Shown: positions 12,001 through 17,593 of the stretch, piece by piece
Layout of the letters: every line of letters starts with the position of its first letter
Numbering within the stretch: the stretch's first letter is position 1
Assembly (NCBI GenBank): GCA_030427245.1
Contig: JAUHXA010000010.1
Location: 89,208-153,207, forward strand
Direction of reading: 5' to 3'
Length of the DNA: 64,000 nucleotides
DNA from: Bacteroidia bacterium
Lineage (GTDB): Bacteria; Bacteroidota; Bacteroidia; Chitinophagales; UBA2359
Position numbers and translations under genes: made by a program
Notes under the pieces: generated by a model
Database searches by the model: none
Told to the model about the DNA's origin: nothing
Seen by the model: only the letters and a program-made list of their open reading frames with translations

Positions 12001-13182
12001 GACCCGTCCAACTATGCCTATATCGGACAAGACCAACTCACCTACACGCTTACTTTTCCTTCGTGTGGTACGGTGACTCGAAGTTTGACGATAGACTTTT
12101 TATGCCCTGATTTTGAAGTAAATGAACCTAGTAGCGATTGCCAAACTGCTTTTTTCCGATTGACCAACCCAACCATGTTTGTTTTTCCAAACAACACCAT
12201 CAACCTCATTGAAGCCAGTAATTTGGGATGGTCGTATCAATACAAAATTGAAGGAGAAAACAGTGATTGGATGGCTGCAAGTGAGGAAACTTTCTTGGAA
12301 ACAAATGACAATTACACTGTTTTGTTGCGCATCGTAAAAGCCAATTCGAATCCAATTGAACCGATTTTTCAAGGCAGCTATGCCGAAACCTGCGGAGTTT
12401 CTATCGCTACACCTTCATTGGAAGGAATGACGGTGGGCATTGTAGAACGGTGTTTGGAAGATGGAAGCGTAGAATTGACAATCGCAACAGAGGGTTTGGA
12501 CGAACCTGAAAACTTTGTTTTTGAGTGGTCGACAGGAGAAACGACACAGCAAATCGTTGTCAGTCCGCCGTTTGACGAAAGTTATTGGGTCGAAGCCCTG
12601 AGAATAAACGATGGATGTAGAGGAATAGATTCGGTTTTCCATATCGGACCACCAGATGTCTTCATCGAATACACCGATAAGAGTCGTTGTGTGGCAACGA
12701 TTGGTATTCGCAATTCTATTCCGCAAAGCATCACCTGCTATAACGAACAGATTCCAGAAGAAGATTGCTGGTGGAATCAAGCAGAACAGGCCTACAAATG
12801 TGAAATCAACCTCTGGGAAACTACTTCCGAAATGGCTTATGTGGTCGTGAACGACTTCAAAGGTTGTACCGACAGTGTAGCATTGTTTACCTGTCTACCT
12901 GATATCCATGTCGTCAAACCCAATCCTTCTAAGCGCCTGTTTACCATAGAGCTAACAGGTATTCCGATTCAAACGCCCATTCGATACTATGTCTATGATA
13001 TAAGTGGTCGAATGGTTATGAGTTCGGACAACCTTCAAGGTTCTGGTAAACAACCTCTGGAGAATTGGCGGACGGTGAATATTGATTTGGATGAGCGTTT
13101 TGTGAGCGGAATGTATTTTGTGCAGTTTTCTGTGGAGGATTGGGCAGAGCCTTTGAGGACGAAGTTGGTGAAGGGGGAGTAA
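1..13182 (+). CDS. Giant T9SS-secreted beta-helix/Ig-repeat surface protein (5' end outside window)
   Basis: The reading frame is open from base 1, so the N-terminus and signal peptide lie upstream; about 4390 residues are visible. Counting from base 10, there are three blocks of right-handed parallel beta-helix repeats (roughly residues 1-215, 440-1040 and 2260-2870), full of N-x-I-x-G-N and IGTDxxG turns. Two of the blocks are preceded by the same module, reading IYVTT, DNGD and GSLRAAI. Between them lie Ig/PKD-like modules with recurring WSTGE motifs (about 1145-1440) and a choice-of-anchor-L-like domain (about 1910-2145). The last 95 residues have the pattern of a type A T9SS sorting domain: PNPS, then YDISGRMV, then GMYFVQF, then a basic end. 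Established knowledge: such proteins cross the outer membrane by T9SS and are cell-attached or released. Adhesion or glycan binding is inference. Confidence 0.88.
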   Translation, partial: DFELGDIIIDGTDAIIGGEDGFDIQQADGIEFYGLVIQNFPDDAIRMSGASNVIIHNNILINNGLNSTHGNGIYIEGGSEFVTIQNNYIGYDPINDIAAGNSREGIQIQNSGNVTIGSSIDYSFGNVIAGNGEEGIWIHNSSIGIEIMHNYIGTNAESDNGLGNGNSGILIQNSNFIPLYSNIIAYNQGYGLEVNSTSNEVTFSSGSIFCNTDGGIFMETGGSLNESPPSITTASPSIIEGTAQPNENIEIYIHNHETCTENTTCQGKTSFANTTADASTGEWSIDLSSANLTEGIQISALATNSSNNTSEFSTCTTITTSTCSPDDNGNIYVTTLSDNGDNDNPPVGSLRAAIICANETSGPNHIYLDTNSIPTDGPYLIQPLTELPSLTDAQTYIDFAYTDNTSTGYVELDGSLLDSSVDTQAKGLTLQGDSSEICGFYIHSFPDDGVFIDGCDGCKIGSPGKGNIIAGNGTVNSPFGEQIYVFNADNINIIDNLIGTNLIGDDFSDYPSGEASEGVFVENSSNVVIGGDDADWGNTISGNTGNGVWLEGSENVVLKNNFIGTNAEGTAAIGNTVHGIRISDTFNPTIGGEGMGNVISGNEQSGLYLEGAANTSVIINNKIGTDLDGTFAIANGDRGIYMENVHDIFIEGDNLISGNSHDGIWVGDASFNVQVTGNKVGTDATGTASILNGCNGISISAANEVLIGDLDERNLISGNNQTGIWIGDASDNITVFFNYIGTDISGTFALPNGEEGIEIDSSNNVAIDTNIISGNNSDGILIHNNSEFPLIFGNTIGANAGGSEALSNNSHGVNITQSYRVEMTKNLISGNGWDGIHIGNGANLTFVYENKIGTDITGTFIIGNGLEDSDSEGDGIAIKGAYQIAIADNLISGNRDGIDLSFMATEVELVDNKIGIDITEENTLGNTESGIKIDSSAITLVRGNIIGGNGETGILVENASNNTTIKSNFIGVSEDGTMDLANGTLGIEIWNSINTKITNNQNQTDGNTIANHTIGIGVYGSSDSTTIHLNSIYCNTHTGIDIGTDNPTPNLPFITKATPIQITGTADTNTTIELFLHNDTACNGVPCQGKTFIGTTTTDNEGNWTINSSNFIQPLTVGQNITATATFNGNTSEFTECLQVCPTIEPIITGETAFCEWNFTTLTVNDFSDFVAEYFWSTGENSQAIEVSESGIYTVTVSDGGICSGTTSIEVMQNTNPIVTIFSPNGTQFCLGSSLTLFVDVLSTSNIVAYEWSTGESGQNIAVSEGGIFTLTVTDNNNCSASTSIFIEEYESPTLLIDGDLEFCSGESTLLSTNETYISYLWSNGLQTPSIEVTAQGFYSLIVTDENGCSAEKDVFVVENNLPSVLIEGENMLCDPSILLNAFTSQGSGEYFYKWSTGDTEKEIIVTETGTYSVTVNDSKGCSSMDEHLVEACIEDCDVIPYFVLQDTICTSVFLTFSELLTDSTTTGGIWEITYPDGTIVQPTDDVLTFPQIGIYTLVYFVSSSICNDSHTEIIYAGFPDEPFWSLEGGNNDICETNIPIAVFPDNEGGYWCCEGFENCNATDESCFTIIDDQMYFAPTSNSNAIESYELSYVTTFENCSSHSTKTVNIYAQPSAPEVSTSTTTFCLGEITDAFINITAPSQFPNQLFTFNIYDESGNLLIEGVKFNEDVVDVTGLLTSIGTHTFWVKTINGACESEAVDVSFLVESCSSEFTAIDDNYTTCTNTPITFTPLENDLGECLEIIGLMVSGENITLEQIGNEITYTPATDFLGTIDFEYILTDCLGQIDTALVTIEVLETTLIEAVNDTVYIWVLANPLIDNTSYVVSFNILENDKGDGIRLIDIDYDDTFLGESMTFSENGTVVFHPTEGEAGMSLINYTIEGNGCQNSTVTSTGTIHLHIHPHLEFLDEANKANQMVETILGMCVPYENVTLTGTSMSYSQVTDSHLSDAESHGLADMNNLPFTDGIILSTGNALDGMLSPNTTGSLGTNNGLDGDADLMTDETETFDATSLEFDFTAISESISFRYWFGSEEYPEWIESQFKDRMAIFISGGQFTDPLNIATLADGTAVGVETVNQNTNSDFFQWNEYGALPQYDGFTTALEAIATGLTLGETYHIKIVIADVGDAEYDSGIFIEANMDFNDLEFVVSDDATINLGDTFKLSAEVLNTTANVTYEWTPTQTLDNPNIANPTASPTETTTYKVSATIGDCSWTSFVTITVIDNPVPCTSDNGIIYVTTTEDNGDDNNPIVGSLRAAILCANADPDLDLIHFNITNQAAPYIIQPTQTTLPALEDEGIVIDATTQLDWEMGKVELDGSRLIEEGEIGLTNIRGFQIYVEQCAIYGFYLHDFTNHGIVSYSPFTQIGAANKGNVFNRIEFPITMDGAAFSKIQGNYIGTNPLGTAFTGEGSNGGIGINNSELVWIGGETEAEGNVISGNTSILSLNSSPNSFVQNNRIGTDITGSFVIGNQGHLLIASDSVSIVNNLISGNETSTATVWIQNATGGIIEGNKFGTDITGNMLFGNLARGITIENSSNISIGSPSSDFRQVFAGNGTAILLKTCDNITLQGNAIGTDIAGIQDFGNDTHGLVIDNSTNILVGGSMEGEGNLISANGSNGVVITDNSSEVYIEGNKIGTDITGKENFGNGREGILIDNAQNIYIGSSEGGRNLISGNLEGIRIANKSQNIFMVNNKVGTDIDGEFAIPNQEDGIDIDTTTFNLFVGDAETEIGNLISGNGQDGIDLHGAIDVYIGFNIIGLTQSQNEILPNEESGIDLELSENITIEQNTLAGNTAHGLLVQGGATSLKCSNNFIGTNSLQETGLGNQKEGILVLYTAPNTANENNEITNNTIAYNAFSAIQINFAQHFLISENSIFCNEGGGILLRDGANNNHSSPIITNVAINQIEGTAMASDVIEVFAEDVSCADCQGKIYLGTTIANDLGDWELNAPFDSNLVLTNGMNITATAITNEHHTSEFADCKAVVNVPCEGLSAGVLSFIEPYVCFGNTIGGEIPIEASDFTLREGDVLGYVLQDGSGNVLAYRTDNANFGFADIEGPGGAYNTEYFVMAIAGLGNGSGEVDLTGECIDRSNSFAVVFLEEIILNTNVLCQDNEQFQIEVSLSGGLPDYIDDATYQLTEYEGDIFTGQTVIVGPFDSQEIIELEATDGNGCFSSVEIQNYSLAIFVGVLDITNDTIIISEGESVQLVAQVLGSNVVNYNWTPTEDLSFPQIPSVTATPDTSRTYTVEVLINNNCSLTANITILVLPTANDCVDAILPCDNEPIQYNSGGEGIEEIAGKPEQGCLANGGEHYSTWVRLQIDNSTPDNEALTFTISPNDGQKDYDFVLYKSADCSSLGAPIRCSFADSDQTGLNLEDTDTEDQDNGFASYVEVNGGEVYYLMIDNFSGNFQGFTLEWTNPNVAFNCEPTPECLAEGGELSLNKQNYCDESNIVATLIGENTDFLTTYLFLTEDSIIVSNPEIGVYCLVALNYPPDVVVDDYTTIEEIEEAVAAGVCMDLSNIVCFEVLEVPPPPTFDSKHCDHEILHGDVIALADADIRWYAADTLFTIGNNVHLETAGIYHVTQTLNDCESEVLEIEVTEADLVCLGDCPDNLVQNFSFEEYDNCPEFAGDIREADFWRSPIGTAERADYFNDCNPTTNNYGTPQNIVGTQTAFEGVSYAGLKAYNQANNDLISREYIQTQLNSTLIEGQSYCVSMQVSLAENSQFAIDNLGIYFSENQIMGSDIEDILEPQIEHQGFLEDTENWMEVKGTFTATSGLQYLAIGNFALNSGVKEVNSTGNGEAYYYIDFIDIRPTNEIESLLAFDENGEQLNTESNTIVICPDETIRLEATTTTTNFSCDLGWIEALTDTIHQMSYTIQPTQDTTVYHFWVSNGLCEVADSLVVILGDVGSDGDCALSVCPQIQELTSLLQNLELSIPYQMNEIEVDLTQEVGGQLLQLAQTIEGFDEGLLAGFEVNMVAGSLQTEMNPAYLEFHPNRIVYNNSDPSNYAYIGQDQLTYTLTFPSCGTVTRSLTIDFLCPDFEVNEPSSDCQTAFFRLTNPTMFVFPNNTINLIEASNLGWSYQYKIEGENSDWMAASEETFLETNDNYTVLLRIVKANSNPIEPIFQGSYAETCGVSIATPSLEGMTVGIVERCLEDGSVELTIATEGLDEPENFVFEWSTGETTQQIVVSPPFDESYWVEALRINDGCRGIDSVFHIGPPDVFIEYTDKSRCVATIGIRNSIPQSITCYNEQIPEEDCWWNQAEQAYKCEINLWETTSEMAYVVVNDFKGCTDSVALFTCLPDIHVVKPNPSKRLFTIELTGIPIQTPIRYYVYDISGRMVMSSDNLQGSGKQPLENWRTVNIDLDERFVSGMYFVQFSVEDWAEPLRTKLVKGE

Positions 13183-13211
13183 ATTTTGTTACTATTCAAC
13201 ATCTTTTTTGA

Positions 13212-13238
13212 AATTGTCGCATCAGTGATGCGACAATT
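13212..13238. terminator. Perfect palindrome between convergent genes
   Basis: Two 13-base arms (AATTGTCGCATCA and its complement) flank a single base between the convergent ends of the giant surface protein and the NACHT gene. There is no clear T-run after it on either strand, so a role as bidirectional terminator is inference from its position. Confidence 0.5.
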
Positions 13239-13266
13239 GAAAGGATGATTATAGAGAACTCTTTAT

Positions 13267-16143
13267 TCATGGCTTGGGTTTATCTTCCTCAATTATCGTC
13301 AAATCCAGTAATTCTTTCTTCAATTCATTTTTTTGAAAATCAGATAATTGATTTGGAGAAACTCTTAGTATTCTTAACTTTTTTAGCGAATAAAGTGGGG
13401 ACAAATCTTGAACTTTAATATCACGTATATGTAATTCATCAAGCTCCTTGAGGTTTTTAATAAAATCAAAATTTTGAATCAGAGTATTGGATATATCCAA
13501 ATGCACCAGCTTTATCAATTTACTTATTGGCTGTAAATCTTTAATTCTAAGGTTACCTAGAGATAAACCAATTAGCTTTTCAAGTTTAGATAAGCTACTT
13601 ATTTCAGTAATATTTGTCGAAGCAATATTCAAAATTTCTAATTTCTTCAAATGACTTAGGCATTCTATGCTATTTATTTTTGTATCATTTAAATATAATT
13701 TTTTCAGTGCTTTTAGCTCTCTTAGAAGTTGTATATCTTCAATTGGAGTCACTTGTATAGCAAGCATTTTTAGCTTTTTTAATGCAGAAATATTAGGGAT
13801 TATAGTAATAAAATCGCTATTGATTAATAATTCTTCTAAGGACAGAATTTCTTCTATTTTAGTAAAATCTTTTACTCCTGTATTATAAACCCATAATTTC
13901 CTTAGGTTTTTTATCCTATCTAAAATTTTCAAGTTTTTAATAAGCCTATTTCCTCCTAGCCCTATATCTCCTCCTAAAACTAATGTGTTTTTCAAATCAT
14001 ATTTGATAAATTCATTATTAAATGTACAGTCAACTAGTTTACAGTTTTCAAAACCAATCGTATTCATAAAAGAAGTGCTACTGAAACCCACTTCATAAAA
14101 ATCACATCCATAAAACTGTATGTCTCTTGGAATTTTTCTTCTGTGATGAGAAAGAATCTTTATTACTCGAACTGCATTTGTTTCTATCCATTTATTATTT
14201 TTCTTTCGATTTTTAGAAGTTTGTACTAATTTTAATAAGAATTTTTGATTCGGATTTCCTTCTTTTATAAAATCTAATATTTCATTTCTGTATTTTCTCT
14301 TACCAAATTCAGCAATTTTTTCTGTATTGATTTCATGTATAAGCACTTGTGATATAAGATAATCTTGAAACGATTTGTGAGAAAAACTAAAACACTTTTC
14401 TCCGCTTGGAACCAACAAAGACAATTTCAGAAATTCATTTAATATGGCTTTATAAGCTGATTCAGACTTTGGCGTTTCTATTTTTTTGATAAATTTTCTT
14501 ATCTGCTTAGAATCCTTCTTAATTTTTAAATTAAAACTTAAACTTTCATCATTTTGATAGGTCCATAAAGCAATTTCTTTGAGAATTTTTAATTGTAGCT
14601 CACTGTTAATAATGGTATTATGATTCTTCTGACTTCGTTTAATCTCTTCCTTGATAACATATTCATAAATCTCTGAAGTAGTTATTTTAGTGATAGATTT
14701 TCTTTGCTTTAATAAAGAGGGGAGATATTTAACAATAAAATACAATAAAACAGGGCGTTTAGCTAAATCATTTAAGTCATATTTTTCATGAATATTTCTT
14801 TGATATTCATCAGCTTTTAGTGGAACAGTTTCATTTAAATACTCCTGTGTTTGCTCCTTCGTTAAATATTGGGTATAAACTATTTGAGAATTTGATTCAA
14901 ATGTATTTTCTATTTCCTTCATTGACTGAAAATATTCTAATCTTGTAGTTAAAATGATTTTCACATTAGGATAATCCGTAATTATTTTCTTAATTTTCTG
15001 AAAGTGAGCAGTTTTCTGATTAGCACTACTCTGCTTAGTAATTTCGTCAAACCCATCTAATACAAGTATTAGATTTCCATTTTCTAGTTCTTGGCTAAAC
15101 TTAAACCCATTGAATTTATCAATTCCTTCGTTTCTGCAAAAATTTATGATGAAGTGTATTAAATTACCTCCCGTATAATCATACAAAGGAATATAAAGAG
15201 GAAAACGTACCTTCTCTTTATAATCTTTTATAATATTTACACTTTTCATACCTAAAAATTGAACAGCAAGCTCCCTCATTAAAAATTTAAGAAATGTGGT
15301 TTTGCCTGTACCATATTCTCCAACAATTACTAATAAATTCCTGTTATTTTCTAACCATGATATCACATATCCATCCATAGAATTTTCAGATTTAATTCTA
15401 TATTCTAAATCATTATTAGGATTTCTTGAGAGTGGGGAAATCAACTCTTTTTCTTTTCCGTCAATATGTAGATAATGTTTTATTTTTTTGAGAGTTCTTT
15501 CCCATTCTTTCACTTGAAATAATTGATATTCTTTCAGCTGAAAACTATAAGAATTTTGCTTTTGGTCTTCTTGATAGCGATAGTAAAAATCAGTAATTAG
15601 GATATTGGTTTCTAATGTAAAATTATAAATTGTTCTCTCTGATGGATTATTACTTTTTATCCATAAATTATAGAATATGTCATAAAATGCCTGTATTTCT
15701 TTTTGATATTTTTCTATGGAAGGACTTTCATAATGTAAGTTCACTAATGAAGTCGGTGTATCTACAAAATTATGCTTACAAAATGCAGTTTTAATATTTT
15801 TAGCTCTTTCAGCATGAGTTATTTTAGAACTTCCCCAATGTTTATTAAATAACTCAATAACTTCGGGCAAACTCATTAATTCAACCCAACCTTTTTCATC
15901 AATATTTTTTTCACAACCATAATTAATTAAGGCATGTATATATATACTCTCAAATGAGTTTTCTAATTTTAATATATCTAGTTCTTGAAATATTTTTGCA
16001 ATTCTTCTATCCTTCTGTAAATTCTTTTTAGTGAATTTAAAAATTGTATTGACGGCTGATATTAAAAATTTTGCTATTTGGGCAGTTTCTAAAGGTGTCA
16101 TAATATCATTATTTTTGGATAGTATTTGTTCTTCGTTTACCAT
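13267..16143 (-). CDS. NACHT NTPase with C-terminal leucine-rich repeats (bacterial NLR-like)
   Basis: A protein of 958 residues from the ATG at 16143; a TTG 51 bases upstream is an alternative start. Residues 1-250 are mostly helical and not recognised. A NACHT-type STAND NTPase follows: Walker A GEYGTGKTT at about 275-283, Walker B LILVLDGFDEI at about 358-368 with the acidic residues typical of NACHT, and a TTR sensor-like motif about 50 residues later. The C-terminal 270 residues form short leucine-rich repeats with recurring LKKLxxLxI and LxxLxL patterns. Established knowledge: bacterial NACHT proteins of this layout are antiphage NTPases that sense phage proteins through the C-terminal repeats. 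No toxic effector domain could be named at the N-terminus. The gene is much more AT-rich than its neighbours, which suggests acquisition by transfer. It stands alone, with no obvious partner. Confidence 0.85.
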   Translation of the reverse strand: MVNEEQILSKNNDIMTPLETAQIAKFLISAVNTIFKFTKKNLQKDRRIAKIFQELDILKLENSFESIYIHALINYGCEKNIDEKGWVELMSLPEVIELFNKHWGSSKITHAERAKNIKTAFCKHNFVDTPTSLVNLHYESPSIEKYQKEIQAFYDIFYNLWIKSNNPSERTIYNFTLETNILITDFYYRYQEDQKQNSYSFQLKEYQLFQVKEWERTLKKIKHYLHIDGKEKELISPLSRNPNNDLEYRIKSENSMDGYVISWLENNRNLLVIVGEYGTGKTTFLKFLMRELAVQFLGMKSVNIIKDYKEKVRFPLYIPLYDYTGGNLIHFIINFCRNEGIDKFNGFKFSQELENGNLILVLDGFDEITKQSSANQKTAHFQKIKKIITDYPNVKIILTTRLEYFQSMKEIENTFESNSQIVYTQYLTKEQTQEYLNETVPLKADEYQRNIHEKYDLNDLAKRPVLLYFIVKYLPSLLKQRKSITKITTSEIYEYVIKEEIKRSQKNHNTIINSELQLKILKEIALWTYQNDESLSFNLKIKKDSKQIRKFIKKIETPKSESAYKAILNEFLKLSLLVPSGEKCFSFSHKSFQDYLISQVLIHEINTEKIAEFGKRKYRNEILDFIKEGNPNQKFLLKLVQTSKNRKKNNKWIETNAVRVIKILSHHRRKIPRDIQFYGCDFYEVGFSSTSFMNTIGFENCKLVDCTFNNEFIKYDLKNTLVLGGDIGLGGNRLIKNLKILDRIKNLRKLWVYNTGVKDFTKIEEILSLEELLINSDFITIIPNISALKKLKMLAIQVTPIEDIQLLRELKALKKLYLNDTKINSIECLSHLKKLEILNIASTNITEISSLSKLEKLIGLSLGNLRIKDLQPISKLIKLVHLDISNTLIQNFDFIKNLKELDELHIRDIKVQDLSPLYSLKKLRILRVSPNQLSDFQKNELKKELLDLTIIEEDKPKP

Positions 16144-16212
16144 AATTAGGAATATTTTCTCTGTAAAATTCTTGAATCCACACACTAACAACAATTACCC
16201 CACTAAATCAAT

Positions 16213-16296
16213 TCACTTCCTTTTCTTCAACCTATCAGGATTCGCCGCCAAAACCACCACTCCAAGCACATCCGTAGCATCAAAATCTTTCGGCAT
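16213..16296 (-). pseudogene. Possible 3' remnant of a displaced gene
   Basis: Just upstream of the NACHT gene, in the 120-base gap after the TPR gene, the minus strand reads 27 codons (starting MPKDFDATD, ending in a basic run) with a composition like that of core genes rather than of the AT-rich NACHT gene. It may be a tail left by a rearrangement, or chance. Nothing further supports it. Confidence 0.2.
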
Positions 16297-16317
16297 TGCA
16301 TCGAGCTATAAACCAGA

Positions 16318-17445
16318 CTACTCATACTGCATTCGGTGAAACATATACCCTTCATTGATTACCAAAGGATTTTCTGAAAACCACATTAAAAACTCCTCAA
16401 ACTCCTTTTCATTCGCTTCAAAATAAGCCTTGAATTCTTCGGTTGCTCCAAGCGCAAAAAGCCAATAATTGTACATTTCAAAATACCCCTCGTCTATCAG
16501 CTTTTTGTGCCAAGTAAACAAGATATTCGTGTAATCTTTGTGGTGTTCTTTTTCGTACCAATTGTTGATGAAGTCGGTGCGATATTGATGTAGTTTTTTG
16601 ATACTTAGTGCCGTAGTATCCATTGCAGTAGTAGTACTATCCGAAAGCTCTGAAGCTGTAATACCAACAGTCATAATGGCTTCAAAGACCAATGGAAAAG
16701 GAAGTTTGAACTCCTTTTTTTGCGCCCCTAATAAGCTTTCTACAGATATTTGCATTTTTTGGGCAAACTTAACATACATCGAAGTATCAGAAGTAATGTC
16801 AATAGATTGGTCGTAAGCACCAAATAGGGTTTCGCTAAATGCAAAAGAACGCTCCGAAGCAGGCTCTAAATTTCGGAAGAGCTCCCCATACATGACCGCC
16901 CAAAGTCGCTCCGTTGTTTCGGAATAGATTTGAGCCGCCCGATAGTAATTAGGTGCATATTCAGGGTCCACCGCAATACCTTTTTCCCAATAGCGTAAAG
17001 CCGCATCGTAATCCTCTTGCAGTATCTGCATCATACCCATTTCGACATACAGCATCCCATCTTCAGGAAACAATTTCAAACCTTCTTCGTAGGTTTCTAT
17101 CGCTTTTTTGGGCTGCCCATTGTAATCGTAACTGTTTCCGAGAAATTGAAAATACTGCCCCGTTCTATCCTTGGCTTTGATGAGTTTCTTGCCAATTTTA
17201 ATCGAATTTTTGAAGTCCTTTTGAAGTGTATGAGCATATCCGATTTCGTAGAGATAAATGCTGTTACCAGGATCCAACTCCAAACATTCTTCCAACATTT
17301 CAATGGACTTTTCAATTTGCCCTTCGTCCATAAGGGCAATTGCCTCCGTTCCTAGTTTGTAGGCCTTTTCTTTGTCGGCAGTACTTTGGGCAAATATTAG
17401 AGAGGTGGTAATAAATAAAATAGAGAACAGGATAAGGTTTTTCAT
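16318..17445 (-). CDS. Secreted TPR-repeat protein
   Basis: A protein of 375 residues starting with a Sec signal peptide (MKNLILFSILFITTSLIFAQ, cleavage likely after the AQ). At least four tetratricopeptide repeats follow (about residues 25-175) with the usual A-x(n)-Y/F-x(n)-P spacing, including the recurring helix pair around SIEMLEECLELDPGN and AIETYEEGLKLFPED. The C-terminal half, about 180-375, is acidic, helical and without a recognised domain. TPR proteins of this type in Bacteroidota are usually periplasmic scaffolds. Function here is unknown. It lies downstream of the glycosyltransferase on the same strand, separated by 150 bases. Confidence 0.8.
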   Translation of the reverse strand: MKNLILFSILFITTSLIFAQSTADKEKAYKLGTEAIALMDEGQIEKSIEMLEECLELDPGNSIYLYEIGYAHTLQKDFKNSIKIGKKLIKAKDRTGQYFQFLGNSYDYNGQPKKAIETYEEGLKLFPEDGMLYVEMGMMQILQEDYDAALRYWEKGIAVDPEYAPNYYRAAQIYSETTERLWAVMYGELFRNLEPASERSFAFSETLFGAYDQSIDITSDTSMYVKFAQKMQISVESLLGAQKKEFKLPFPLVFEAIMTVGITASELSDSTTTAMDTTALSIKKLHQYRTDFINNWYEKEHHKDYTNILFTWHKKLIDEGYFEMYNYWLFALGATEEFKAYFEANEKEFEEFLMWFSENPLVINEGYMFHRMQYE

Positions 17446-17593
17446 TGATGGTAAAATTTATAGGAAGAGTTATTGCTTCATGCACATTATACTGTAATAT
17501 AGAGGATTTCGCTTGAAATAGAAACATTGTTTTTAACTTTTTAGTATTCAATAGACTTCAAAAGTTTCCAAATTTTTTAAAGTTTCATCTTTT

